A stretch of DNA of 64,000 nucleotides from Tritrichomonas musculus (taxonomy: Eukaryota > Parabasalia > Tritrichomonadida > Tritrichomonadidae). This document shows positions 28,353-42,182 of the stretch, one piece after another. The first letter of the stretch is position 1. Every line of letters begins with the position of its first letter. The notes beneath the pieces were generated by a model. It was not told where the DNA came from. It did not search any database and saw nothing but the letters and a program-made list of their open reading frames with translations. A program made the translations under genes and the position numbers. The stretch lies in contig JAPFFF010000089.1 of NCBI GenBank assembly GCA_039105265.1, forward strand, positions 42,492 to 106,491, given 5' to 3'.

Positions 28353-31300
28353 CAGATGCAACGAGAACTACAGTTGAATCATCAGATTCAACGAGAACTG
28401 CAGTTGAATCATCAGATGCAACAAGAACTGCAGTTGAATCATCAGATTCAACGAGAACTGCAGTTGAATCATCAGATTCAACGAGAACTGCAGTTGAACC
28501 ATCAGATTCAACGAGAACTACAGTTGAATCATCAGATTCAACGAGAACTGCAGTTTAATAATAAGATTCAACAAGAACTGCAGTTTAATAATAAGATTCA
28601 ACAAGAACTGCAGTTGAATCATCAGATGCAACGAGAACTGCAGTTGAATCATCAGATTCAACGAGAACTGCAGTTGAATCATCAGATTCAACGAGAACTG
28701 CAGTTGAATCATCAGATGCAACGAGAACTGCAGTTGAATCATCAGATGCAACGAGAACTGCAGTTGAATCATCAGATTCAACGAGAACTGCAGTTGAATC
28801 ATCAGATGCAACGAGAACTGCAGTTGAATCATCAGATGCAACGAGAACTGCAGTTGAATCATCAGATTCAACGAGAACTGCAGTTGAATCATCAGATGCA
28901 ACGAGAACTGCAGTTGAATCATCAGATTCAACGAGAACTGCAGTTGAATCATCAGATGCAACGAGAACTGCAGTTGAACCATCAGATTCAACGAGAACTG
29001 CAGTTGAATCATCAGATGCAACGAGAACTACAGTTGAATCATCAGATTCAACGAGAACTGCAGTTGAATCATCAGATGCAACAAGAACTGCAGTTGAATC
29101 ATCAGATTCAACGAGAACTGCAGTTGAATCATCAGATTCAACGAGAACTGCAGTTGAATCATCAGATGCAACGAGAACTGCAGTTGAATCATCAGATTCA
29201 ACGAGAACTGCAGTTGAATCATCAGATGCAACGAGAACTGCAGTTGAATCATCAGATGCAACGAGAACTGCAGTTGAATCATCAGATTCAACGAGAACTG
29301 CAGTTGAATCATCAGATGCAACGAGAACTGCAGTTGAATCATCAGATTCAACGAGAACTGCAGTTGAATCATCAGATTCAACGAGAACTGCAGTTGAATC
29401 ATCAGATGCAACGAGAACTGCAGTTGAATCATCAGATGCAACGAGAACTGCAGTTGAATCATCAGATTCAACGAGAACTGCAGTTGAATCATCAGATGCA
29501 ACGAGAACTGCAGTTGAATCATCAGATGCAACGAGAACTGCAGTTGAATCATCAGATTCAACGAGAACTGCAGTTGAATCATCAGATGCAACGAGAACTG
29601 CAGTTGAATCATCAGATTCAACGAGAACTGCAGTTGAATCATCAGATGCAACGAGAACTGCAGTTGAACCATCAGATTCAACGAGAACTGCAGTTGAATC
29701 ATCAGATGCAACGAGAACTACAGTTGAATCATCAGATTCAACGAGAACTGCAGTTGAATCATCAGATGCAACAAGAACTGCAGTTGAATCATCAGATTCA
29801 ACGAGAACTGCAGTTGAATCATCAGATTCAACGAGAACTGCAGTTGAACCATCAGATTCAACGAGAACTACAGTTGAATCATCAGATTCAACGAGAACTG
29901 CAGTTTAATAATAAGATTCAACAAGAACTGCAGTTTAATAATAAGATTCAACAAGAACTGCAGTTGAATCATCAGATGCAACGAGAACTGCAGTTGAATC
30001 ATCAGATTCAACGAGAACTGCAGTTGAATCATCAGATTCAACGAGAACTGCAGTTGAATCATCAGATGCAACGAGAACTGCAGTTGAATCATCAGATGCA
30101 ACGAGAACTGCAGTTGAATCATCAGATGCAACGAGAACTGCAGTTGAATCATCAGATGCAACGAGAACTGCAGTTGAATCATCAGATTCAACGAGAACTG
30201 CAGTTGAATCATCAGATTCAACGAGAACTGCAGTTGAATCATCAGATGCAACGAGAACTGCAGTTGAATCATCAGATGCAACGAGAACTGCAGTTGAATC
30301 ATCAGATTCAACGAGAACTGCAGTTGAATCATCAGATGCAACGAGAACTGCAGTTGAATCATCAGATGCAACGAGAACTGCAGTTGAATCATCAGATTCA
30401 ACGAGAACTGCAGTTGAATCATCAGATGCAACGAGAACTGCAGTTGAACCATCAGATTCAACGAGAACTACAGTTGAATCATCAGATTCAACGAGAACTG
30501 CAGTTTAATAATAAGATTCAACAAGAACTGCAGTTTAATAATAAGATTCAACAAGAACTGCAGTTGAATCATCAGATGCAACGAGAACTGCAGTTGAATC
30601 ATCAGATTCAACGAGAACTGCAGTTGAATCATCAGATTCAACGAGAACTGCAGTTGAATCATCAGATTCAACGAGAACTGCAGTTGAATCATCAGATGCA
30701 ACGAGAACTGCAGTTGAATCATCAGATGCAACGAGAACTGCAGTTGAATCATCAGATTCAACGAGAACTGCAGTTGAATCATCAGATGCAACGAGAACTG
30801 CAGTTGAATCATCAGATTCAACGAGAACTGCAGTTGAATCATCAGATTCAACGAGAACTGCAGTTGAATCATCAGATGCAACGAGAACTGCAGTTGAATC
30901 ATCAGATGCAACGAGAACTGCAGTTGAATCATCAGATTCAACGAGAACTGCAGTTGAATCATCAGATGCAACGAGAACTGCAGTTGAATCATCAGATGCA
31001 ACGAGAACTGCAGTTGAATCATCAGATTCAACGAGAACTGCAGTTGAATCATCAGATGCAACGAGAACTGCAGTTGAATCATCAGATTCAACGAGAACTG
31101 CAGTTGAATCATCAGATGCAACGAGAACTGCAGTTGAACCATCAGATTCAACGAGAACTGCAGTTGAATCATCAGATGCAACGAGAACTACAGTTGAATC
31201 ATCAGATTCAACGAGAACTGCAGTTGAATCATCAGATGCAACAAGAACTGCAGTTGAATCATCAGATTCAACGAGAACTGCAGTTGAATCATCAGATTCA

Positions 31301-32072
31301 ACGAGAACTGCAGTTGAACCATCAGATTCAACGAGAACTACAGTTGAATCATCAGATTCAACGAGAACTGCAGTTTAATAATAAGATTCAACAAGAACTG
31401 CAGTTTAATAATAAGATTCAACAAGAACTGCAGTTGAATCATCAGATGCAACGAGAACTGCAGTTGAATCATCAGATTCAACGAGAACTGCAGTTGAATC
31501 ATCAGATTCAACGAGAACTGCAGTTGAATCATCAGATGCAACGAGAACTGCAGTTGAATCATCAGATGCAACGAGAACTGCAGTTTAATAATAAGATTCA
31601 ACAAGAACTGCAGTTTAATCATAAGATTCAACGAGAACTGCAGTTTAATCATCAGATTCAACGAGAACTGCAGTTTAATAATAAGATTCAACAAGAACTG
31701 CAGTTTAATAATAAGATTCAACAAGAACTGCAGTTGAATCATCAGATGCAACGAGAACTGCAGTTGAATCATCAGATTCAACGAGAACTGCAGTTGAATC
31801 ATCAGATTCAACGAGAACTGCAGTTGAATCATCAGATGCAACGAGAACTGCAGTTGAATCATCAGATGCAACGAGAACTGCAGTTGAATCATCAGATTCA
31901 ACGAGAACTGCAGTTGAATCATCAGATGCAACGAGAACTGCAGTTGAATCATCAGATGCAACGAGAACTGCAGTTGAATCATCAGATTCAACGAGAACTG
32001 CAGTTGAATCATCAGATGCAACGAGAACTGCAGTTGAACCATCAGATTCAACGAGAACTGCAGTTGAATCAT
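28353..32072. repeat. Higher-order repeat domain, second round
   Basis: The 660- and 690-bp periods of 25143-26492 recur at 28353-29702 with an offset of 3,210 bp, continuing to about 29792. After that the offset becomes 3,240 bp, with unit gains and losses. Later periods start at 29703 and 31173, the last being 900 bp long and ending at the Ga unit at 32073. The domain is thus a large block that was itself duplicated. Confidence 0.85.
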
Positions 32073-35000
32073 CAGATGCAACGAGAACTACAGTTGAATC
32101 ATCAGATTCAACGAGAACTGCAGTTGAATCATCAGATGCAACAAGAACTGCAGTTGAATCATCAGATTCAACGAGAACTGCAGTTGAATCATCAGATTCA
32201 ACGAGAACTGCAGTTGAACCATCAGATTCAACGAGAACTACAGTTGAATCATCAGATTCAACGAGAACTGCAGTTGAATCATCAGATTCAACGAGAACTA
32301 CAGTTGAATCATCAGATTCAACGAGAACTGCAGTTGAATCATCAGATGCAACGAGAACTACAGTTGAATCATCAGATTCAACGAGAACTGCAGTTGAATC
32401 ATCAGATGCAACGACAACTGCAGTTGAATCATCAGATGCAACGACAACTGCAGTTGAATCATCAGATTCAACGAGAACTGCAGTTTAATAATAAGATGAA
32501 ACAAGAACTGCAGTTGAATCATCAGATGCAACGAGAACTGCAGTTGAATCATCAGATGCAACGAGAACTGCAGTTGAATCATCAGATGCAACGACAACTG
32601 CAGTTGAATCATCAGATGCAACGAGAACTGCAGTTGAATCATCAGATGCAACGAGAACTGCAGTTTAATAATAAGATGAAACAAGAACTGCAGTTGAATC
32701 ATCAGATGCAACGACAACTGCAGTTGAATCATCAGATGCAACGAGAACTGCAGTTGAATCATCAGATGCAACGAGAACTGCAGTTGAATCATCAGATTCA
32801 ACGAGAACTGCAGTTGAATCATCAGATTCAACGAGAACTGCAGTTGAATCATCAGATGCAACGAGAACTGCAGTTGAATCATCAGATGCAACGAGAACTA
32901 CAGTTGAATCATCAGATTCAACGAGAACTGCAGTTGAACCATCAGATTCAACGAGAACTGCAGTTGAACCATCAGATTCAACGAGAACTGCAGTTGAATC
33001 ATCAGATGCAACGAGAACTGCAGTTGAATCATCAGATGCAACGAGAACTGCAGTTTAATAATAAGATTCAACAAGAACTACAGTTGAATCATCAGATTCA
33101 ACGAGAACTGCAGTTGAATCATCAGATGCAACGACAACTGCAGTTGAATCATCAGATGCAACGACAACTGCAGTTGAATCATCAGATTCAACGAGAACTG
33201 CAGTTGAATCATCAGATGCAACGAGAACTGCAGTTGAATCATCAGATTCAACGAGAACTGCAGTTTAATAATAAGATGAAACAAGAACTGCAGTTGAATC
33301 ATCAGATGCAACGAGAACTGCAGTTGAATCATCAGATGCAACGAGAACTGCAGTTGAATCATCAGATGCAACGACAACTGCAGTTGAATCATCAGATGCA
33401 ACGAGAACTGCAGTTGAATCATCAGATGCAACGAGAACTGCAGTTTAATAATAAGATGAAACAAGAACTGCAGTTGAATCATCAGATGCAACGACAACTG
33501 CAGTTGAATCATCAGATGCAACGAGAACTGCAGTTGAATCATCAGATGCAACGAGAACTGCAGTTGAATCATCAGATTCAACGAGAACTGCAGTTGAATC
33601 ATCAGATTCAACGAGAACTGCAGTTGAATCATCAGATGCAACGAGAACTGCAGTTGAATCATCAGATGCAACGAGAACTACAGTTGAATCATCAGATTCA
33701 ACGAGAACTGCAGTTGAACCATCAGATTCAACGAGAACTGCAGTTGAACCATCAGATTCAACGAGAACTGCAGTTGAATCATCAGATGCAACGAGAACTG
33801 CAGTTGAATCATCAGATGCAACGAGAACTGCAGTTTAATAATAAGATTCAACAAGAACTGCAGTTTAATCATAAGATTCAACGAGAACTGCAGTTTAATC
33901 ATCAGATTCAACGAGAACTGCAGTTTAATAATAAGATTCAACAAGAACTGCAGTTGAATCATCAGATGCAACGAGAACTGCAGTTGAATCATCAGATTCA
34001 ACGAGAACTGCAGTTGAATCATCAGATGCAACGAGAACTGCAGTTGAATCATCAGATGCAACGAGAACTGCAGTTGAATCATCAGATTCAACGAGAACTG
34101 CAGTTGAATCATCAGATGCAACGAGAACTGCAGTTGAACCATCAGATTCAACGAGAACTGCAGTTGAATCATCAGATGCAACGAGAACTACAGTTGAATC
34201 ATCAGATTCAACGAGAACTGCAGTTGAATCATCAGATGCAACGAGAACTACAGTTGAATCATCAGATTCAACGAGAACTGCAGTTGAATCATCAGATGCA
34301 ACAAGAACTGCAGTTGAATCATCAGATTCAACGAGAACTGCAGTTGAATCATCAGATTCAACGAGAACTGCAGTTGAACCATCAGATTCAACGAGAACTA
34401 CAGTTGAATCATCAGATTCAACGAGAACTGCAGTTGAATCATCAGATTCAACGAGAACTACAGTTGAATCATCAGATTCAACGAGAACTGCAGTTGAATC
34501 ATCAGATTCAACGAGAACTGCAGTTGAATCATCAGATGCAGCGAGAACTGCAGTTGAATCATCAGATTCAACGAGAACTGCAGTTGAATCATCAGATTCA
34601 ACGAGAACTGCAGTTGAATCATCAGATGCAACGAGAACTGCAGTTGAATCATCAGATGCAACGAGAACTGCAGTTGAATCATCAGATGCAACGAGAACTG
34701 TAGTTTAATAATAAGATTCAAAAAGAACTGCAGTTTAATCATAAGATTCAACGAGAACTGCAGTTTAATAATAAGATGAAACAAGAACTGCAGTTGAATC
34801 ATCAGATTCAACGAGAACTGCAGTTGAATCATCAGATGCAACGACAACTGCAGTTGAATCATCAGATTCAACGAGAACTGCAGTTGAATCATCAGATGCA
34901 ACGAGAACTGCAGTTGAATCATCAGATGCAACGAGAACTGCAGTTGAATCATCAGATGCAACGAGAACTGCAGTTGAATCATCAGATTCAACGAGAACTG

Positions 35001-35222
35001 CAGTTGAATCATCAGATTCAACGAGAACTGCAGTTGAATCATCAGATTCAACGAGAACTGCAGTTTAATAATAAGATTCAACAAGAACTGCAGTTGAATC
35101 ATCAGATTCAACGAGAACTGCAGTTGAATCATCAGATGCAACGACAACTGCAGTTGAATCATCAGATGCAACGAGAACTGCAGTTGAATCATCAGATGCA
35201 ACGAGAACTGCAGTTGAATCAT
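32073..35222. repeat. Mosaic segment with two further module copies
   Basis: From 32073 the array returns to the core order T, Gq, T, Tp, Ta, T, Ta, T, Ga, T, Gz, Gz. Two tandem partial copies of the 1081-type module follow: about 32.2-33.05 kb, missing two units after Gz-Gz near 32.46 kb, and about 33.06-34.0 kb. The second continues like 6541-6990, including the F/K cassette at 33833. A CTGTAG before TTTAAT near 34699 is followed by an unusual CAAAAAG unit at about 34728. Confidence 0.8.
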
Positions 35223-35642
35223 CAGATTCAACGAGAACTGCAGTTGAATCATCAGATGCAACGAGAACTGCAGTTGAATCATCAGATGAAATAAGAACTG
35301 CAGTTGAATCATCAGATTCAACGAGAACTGCAGTTGAACCATCAGATTCAACGAGAACTGCAGTTGAATCATCAGATGCAACGACAACTGCAGTTGAATC
35401 ATCAGATGCAACGAGAACTGCAGTTGAATCATCAGATGCAACGAGAACTGCAGTTGAATCATCAGATTCAACGAGAACTGCAGTTGAATCATCAGATGCA
35501 ACGACAACTGCAGTTGAATCATCAGATGCAACGAGAACTGCAGTTGAATCATCAGATGCAACGAGAACTGCAGTTGAATCATCAGATTCAACGAGAACTG
35601 CAGTTGAATCATCAGATGCAACGAGAACTGCAGTTGAATCAT
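35223..35642. repeat. 1,110-bp spaced duplication, first copy
   Basis: 35223-35642 matches 36333-36752 at an offset of 37 units. Both begin T, G and then a unit with ATGAAATAA (35286 and 36396), followed by T, Tp, T, Gz, G, G, T, Gz. The same ATGAAATAA block is seen near 3604, 11824 and 23076. Confidence 0.85.
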
Positions 35643-35942
35643 CAGATTCAACGAGAACTGCAGTTGAATCATCAGATGCAACGAGAACTGCAGTTGAATC
35701 ATCAGATGCAACGAGAACTGCAGTTGAACCATCAGATTCAACGAGAACTGCAGTTGAATCATCAGATGCAACGAGAACTGCAGTTGAATCATCAGATGCA
35801 ACGAGAACTGCAGTTGAATCATCAGATTCAACGAGAACTGCAGTTGAATCATCAGATGCAACGAGAACTGCAGTTGAATCATCAGATGCAACGAGAACTG
35901 CAGTTGAATCATCAGATGCAACGAGAACTGCAGTTGAATCAT

Positions 35943-37680
35943 CAGATGCAACGAGAACTGCCGTTTAATATTAAGATGCAACAAGAACTGCAGTTGAATC
36001 ATCAGATGCAACGACAACTGCAGTTGAATCATCAGATTCAACGAGAACTGCAGTTGAATCATCAGATGCAACGAGAACTGCAGTTGAATCATCAGATGCA
36101 ACGAGAACTGCAGTTGAATCATCAGATGCAACGAGAACTGCAGTTGAATCATCAGATTCAACGAGAACTGCAGTTGAATCATCAGATGCAACGAGAACTG
36201 CAGTTGAATCATCAGATGCAACGAGAACTGCAGTTGAATCATCAGATGCAACGAGAACTGCAGTTGAATCATCAGATGCAACGAGAACTGCAGTTGAATC
36301 ATCAGATGCAACGACAACTGCAGTTGAATCATCAGATTCAACGAGAACTGCAGTTGAATCATCAGATGCAACGAGAACTGCAGTTGAATCATCAGATGAA
36401 ATAAGAACTGCAGTTGAATCATCAGATTCAACGAGAACTGCAGTTGAACCATCAGATTCAACGAGAACTGCAGTTGAATCATCAGATGCAACGACAACTG
36501 CAGTTGAATCATCAGATGCAACGAGAACTGCAGTTGAATCATCAGATGCAACGAGAACTGCAGTTGAATCATCAGATTCAACGAGAACTGCAGTTGAATC
36601 ATCAGATGCAACGACAACTGCAGTTGAATCATCAGATGCAACGAGAACTGCAGTTGAATCATCAGATGCAACGAGAACTGCAGTTGAATCATCAGATTCA
36701 ACGAGAACTGCAGTTGAATCATCAGATGCAACGAGAACTGCAGTTGAATCATCAGATGCAACGAGAACTGCAGTTGAATCATCAGATGCAACGAGAACTG
36801 CAGTTGAATCATCAGATGCAACGAGAACTGCAGTTGAATCATCAGATGCAACGAGAACTGCAGTTGAATCATCAGATGCAACGAGAACTGCAGTTGAACC
36901 ATCAGATGCAACAAGAACTGCCGTTTAATATTAAGATGCAACAAGAACTGCAGTTGAATCATCAGATGCAACGAGAACTGCAGTTGAATCATCAGATTCA
37001 ACGAGAACTGCAGTTGAATCATCAGATTCAACGACAACTGCAGTTGAATCATCAGATGCAACGAGAACTGCAGTTGAATCATCAGATGCAACGAGAACTG
37101 CAGTTGAATCATCAGATGCAACGAGAACTGCAGTTGAATCATCAGATTCAACGAGAACTGCAGTTGAATCATCAGATTCAACGAGAACTGCAGTTTAATA
37201 ATAAGATTCAACGAGAACTGCAGTTTAATAATAAGATGAAACAAGAACTGCAGTTGAATCATCAGATGCAACGACAACTGCAGTTGAATCATCAGATGCA
37301 ACGAGAACTGCAGTTGAATCATCAGATGCAACGAGAACTGCAGTTGAATCATCAGATTCAACGAGAACTGCAGTTGAATCATCAGATGCAACGACAACTG
37401 CAGTTGAATCATCAGATTCAACGAGAACTGCAGTTGAATCATCAGATTCAACGAGAACTGCAGTTGAATCATCAAATGCAACGAGAACTGCCGTTTAATA
37501 TTAAGATGCAACAAGAACTGCAGTTGAATCATCAGATGCAACGACAACTGCAGTTGAATCATCAGATTCAACGAGAACTGCAGTTGAATCATCAGATTCA
37601 ACGAGAACTGCAGTTGAATCATCAAATGCAACGAGAACTGCCGTTTAATATTAAGATGCAACAAGAACTGCAGTTGAATC
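35943..37680. repeat. CCGTTTAATATTAAG variant cassettes
   Basis: A distinct subtype with CTGCCG instead of CTGCAG, followed by TTTAATATTAAG, occurs near 35961, 36921, 37491 and 37641. The two at 37491 and 37641 lie in a 150-bp tandem repeat, each preceded by ATCAAATG. Elsewhere it occurs only near 48021, 48590, 56840, 57380, 59000 and 59540, so it marks the lineage of the right half of the window. It is absent from 1-35 kb. The change removes the PstI hexamer. Confidence 0.88.
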
Positions 37681-40600
37681 ATCAGATGCAACGACAACTG
37701 CAGTTGAATCATCAGATTCAACGAGAACTGCAGTTGAATCATCAGATGCAACGAGAACTGCAGTTGAATCATCAGATGCAACGAGAACTGCAGTTGAATC
37801 ATCAGATGCAACGAGAACTGCAGTTGAATCATCAGATGCAACGAGAACTGCAGTTGAATCATCAGATTCAACGAGAACTGCAGTTGAATCATCAGATGCA
37901 ACGAGAACTGCAGTTGAATCATCAGATGCAACGAGAACTGCAGTTGAATCATCAGATGCAACGAGAACTGCAGTTGAATCATCAGATGCAACGAGAACTG
38001 CAGTTGAATCATCAGATGCAACGACAACTGCAGTTGAATCATCAGATGCAACGAGAACTGCAGTTGAATCATCAGATTCAACGAGAACTGCAGTTGAATC
38101 ATCAGATGCAACGAGAACTGCAGTTGAATCATCAGATGCAACGAGAACTGCAGTTGAATCATCAGATTCAACGAGAACTGCAGTTGAATCATCAGATGCA
38201 ACGAGAACTGCAGTTGAATCATCAGATTCAACGAGAACTGCAGTTGAATCATCAGATGCAACGAGAACTGCAGTTGAATCATCAGATGCAACGACAACTG
38301 CAGTTGAATCATCAGATGCAACGAGAACTGCAGTTGAATCATCAGATGCAACGAGAACTGCAGTTTAATAATAAGATTCAACGAGAACTGCAGTTGAATC
38401 ATCAGATGAAACAAGAACTGCAGTTGAATCATCAGATGCAACAAGAACTGCAGTTGAATCATCAGATTCAACGAGAACTGCAGTTGAATCATCAGATTCA
38501 ACGAGAACTGCAGTTGAACCATCAGATTCAACGAGAACTACAGTTGAATCATCAGATTCAACGAGAACTGCAGTTGAATCATCAGATTCAACGAGAACTA
38601 CAGTTGAATCATCAGATTCAACGAGAACTGCAGTTGAATCATCAGATGCAACGAGAACTACAGTTGAATCATCAGATTCAACGAGAACTGCAGTTGAATC
38701 ATCAGATGCAACGACAACTGCAGTTGAATCATCAGATGCAACGACAACTGCAGTTGAATCATCAGATTCAACGAGAACTGCAGTTGAATCATCAGATGCA
38801 ACGAGAACTGCAGTTGAATCATCAGATTCAACGAGAACTGCAGTTGAATCATCAGATGCAACAAGAACTGCAGTTGAATCATCAGATTCAACGAGAACTG
38901 CAGTTGAATCATCAGATGCAACGAGAACTGCAGTTGAATCATCAGATGCAACGAGAACTGCAGTTGAATCATCAGATGCAACGAGAACTGCAGTTGAATC
39001 ATCAGATGCAACGAGAACTGCAGTTTAATAATAAGATTCAACAAGAACTGCAGTTTAATCATAAGATTCAACGAGAACTGCAGTTTAATCATAAGATTCA
39101 ACGAGAACTGCAGTTTAATAATAAGATTCAACAAGAACTGCAGTTGAATCATCAGATGCAACGACAACTGCAGTTGAATCATCAGATTCAACGAGAACTG
39201 CAGTTGAATCATCAGATTCAACGAGAACTGCAGTTGAATCATCAGATGCAACGAGAACTGCAGTTGAATCATCAGATGCAACGAGAACTGCAGTTGAATC
39301 ATCAGATGCAACGAGAACTACAGTTTAATAATAAGATTCAACGAGAACTGCAGTTGAATCATCAGATGCAACAAGAACTGCAGTTGAACCATCAGATTCA
39401 ACAAGAACTGCAGTTTAATCATAAGATTCAACGAGAACTGCAGTTGAATCATCAGATTCAACGAGAACTACAGTTGAATCATCAGATTCAACCAGAACTG
39501 CAGTTGAATCATCAGATGCAACGAGAACTACAGTTGAATCATCAGATTCAACGAGAACTGCAGTTGAATCATCAGATGCAACGACAACTGCAGTTGAATC
39601 ATCAGATGCAACGACAACTGCAGTTGAATCATCAGATTCAACCAGAACTGCAGTTGAATCATCAGATGCAACGAGAACTGCAGTTGAATCATCAGATTCA
39701 ACGAGAACTGCAGTTGAATCATCAGATGCAACAAGAACTGCAGTTGAATCATCAGATTCAACGAGAACTGCAGTTGAATCATCAGATGCAACGAGAACTG
39801 CAGTTGAATCATCAGATGCAACGAGAACTGCAGTTGAATCATCAGATGCAACGAGAACTGCAGTTGAATCATCAGATGCAACGAGAACTGCAGTTTAATA
39901 ATAAGATTCAACAAGAACTGCAGTTTAATCATAAGATTCAACGAGAACTGCAGTTTAATCATAAGATTCAACGAGAACTGCAGTTTAATAATAAGATTCA
40001 ACAAGAACTGCAGTTGAATCATCAGATGCAACGAGAACTGCAGTTGAATCATCAGATTCAACGAGAACTGCAGTTGAATCATCAGATTCAACGAGAACTG
40101 CAGTTGAATCATCAGATGCAACGAGAACTGCAGTTGAATCATCAGATGCAACGAGAACTGCAGTTGAATCATCAGATGCAACGAGAACTACAGTTTAATA
40201 ATAAGATTCAACGAGAACTGCAGTTTAATAATAAGATGAAACAAGAACTGCAGTTGAATAATCAGATGCAACGAGAACTGCAGTTGAACCATCAGATTCA
40301 ACGAGAACTGCAGTTGAATCATCAGATGCAACGAGAACTACAGTTGAATCATCAGATTCAACGAGAACTGCAGTTGAATCATCAGATGCAACGAGAACTA
40401 CAGTTGAATCATCAGATTCAACGAGAACTGCAGTTGAATCATCAGATGCAACAAGAACTGCAGTTGAATCATCAGATTCAACGAGAACTGCAGTTGAATC
40501 ATCAGATTCAACGAGAACTGCAGTTGAACCATCAGATTCAACGAGAACTACAGTTGAATCATCAGATTCAACGAGAACTGCAGTTGAATCATCAGATTCA

Positions 40601-41070
40601 ACGAGAACTACAGTTGAATCATCAGATTCAACGAGAACTGCAGTTGAATCATCAGATGCAACGAGAACTACAGTTGAATCATCAGATTCAACGAGAACTG
40701 CAGTTGAATCATCAGATGCAACGACAACTGCAGTTGAATCATCAGATGCAACGAGAACTGCAGTTGAATCATCAGATTCAACGAGAACTGCAGTTGAATC
40801 ATCAGATGCAACGAGAACTGCAGTTGAATCATCAGATGCAACGAGAACTGCAGTTTAATAATAAGATGAAACAAGAACTGCAGTTGAATCATCAGATGCA
40901 ACGAGAACTGCAGTTGAATCATCAGATGCAACAAGAACTGCAGTTGAATCATCAGATTCAACGAGAACTGCAGTTGAATCATCAGATGCAACGACAACTG
41001 CAGTTGAATCATCAGATGCAACGACAACTGCAGTTGAATCATCAGATGCAACGAGAACTGCAGTTGAATC
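36723..41070. repeat. 4.3-kb segment repeated at 47.8-51.9 kb, first copy
   Basis: This aligns with 47823-51930, with the offset changing from 11,100 to 11,099 (1-bp deletion), then to 10,979 (this copy keeps a tandem CCGTTTAATATT cassette), then to about 10,830. Landmarks include the CCG cassettes, the F/K cassettes at 39023/50002 and 39893/50872, and the Gz-to-G change near 40741/51571. Confidence 0.83.
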
Positions 41071-42182
41071 ATCAGATTCAACGAGAACTACAGTTGAATC
41101 ATCAGATTCAACGAGAACTGCAGTTGAATCATCAGATGCAACGAGAACTACAGTTGAATCATCAGATTCAACGAGAACTGCAGTTGAATCATCAGATGCA
41201 ACGAGAACTGCAGTTGAATCATCAGATTCAACGACAACTGCAGTTGAATCATCAGATTCAACGAGAACTGCAGTTGAATCATCAGATGCAACGAGAACTG
41301 CAGTTGAATCATCAGATTCAACGAGAACTGCAGTTGAATCATCAGATGCAACAAGAACTGCAGTTGAATCATCAGATTCAACGAGAACTGCAGTTGAATC
41401 ATCAGATTCAACGAGAACTGCAGTTGAATCATCAGATGCAACGAGAACTGCAGTTGAATCATCAGATGCAACGAGAACTGCAGTTGAATCATCAGATGCA
41501 ACGAGAACTGCAGTTTAATAATAAGATTCAACAAGAACTGCAGTTTAATCATAAGATTCAACGAGAACTGCAGTTTAATCATAAGATTCAACGAGAACTG
41601 CAGTTTAATAATAAGATTCAACAAGAACTGCAGTTGAATCATCAGATGCAACGAGAACTGCAGTTGAATCATCAGATTCAACGAGAACTGCAGTTGAATC
41701 ATCAGATTCAACGAGAACTGCAGTTGAATCATCAGATGCAACGAGAACTGCAGTTGAATCATCAGATGCAACGAGAACTGCAGTTGAATCATCAGATTCA
41801 ACGAGAACTGCAGTTGAATCATCAGATGCAACAAGAACTGCAGTTGAATCATCAGATTCAACGAGAACTGCAGTTGAATCATCAGATTCAACGAGAACTG
41901 CAGTTGAATCATCAGATGCAACGAGAACTGCAGTTGAATCATCAGATGCAACGAGAACTGCAGTTGAATCATCAGATGCAACGAGAACTGCAGTTGAATC
42001 ATCAGATTCAACGAGAACTGCAGTTGAATCATCAGATGCAACGAGAACTGCAGTTGAATCATCAGATTCAACGAGAACTGCAGTTGAATCATCAGATGCA
42101 ACGACAACTGCAGTTGAATCATCAGATTCAACGAGAACTGCAGTTGAATCATCAGATTCAACGAGAACTGCAGTTGAACCAT

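Larger units (their letters stand above)
23094..34703 (+). other. Long open frame through the array (3,869 codons), not called as a gene
   Basis: The plus-strand frame that reads each unit as a decapeptide (Asn-His-Gln-Ile/Met-Gln-Arg-Glu-Leu-Gln-Leu) is open here for 11.6 kb, to TAG at 34701. It begins right after the TAA at 23082 and its start codon is arbitrary. The repeat would be Gln-rich with Ile/Met, Leu and Leu at positions 4, 8 and 10. I see no signal peptide, non-repeat domain, splice structure or flanking unique sequence. A stop-free 30-bp unit gives such frames automatically, so coding function is doubtful. Confidence 0.2.
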
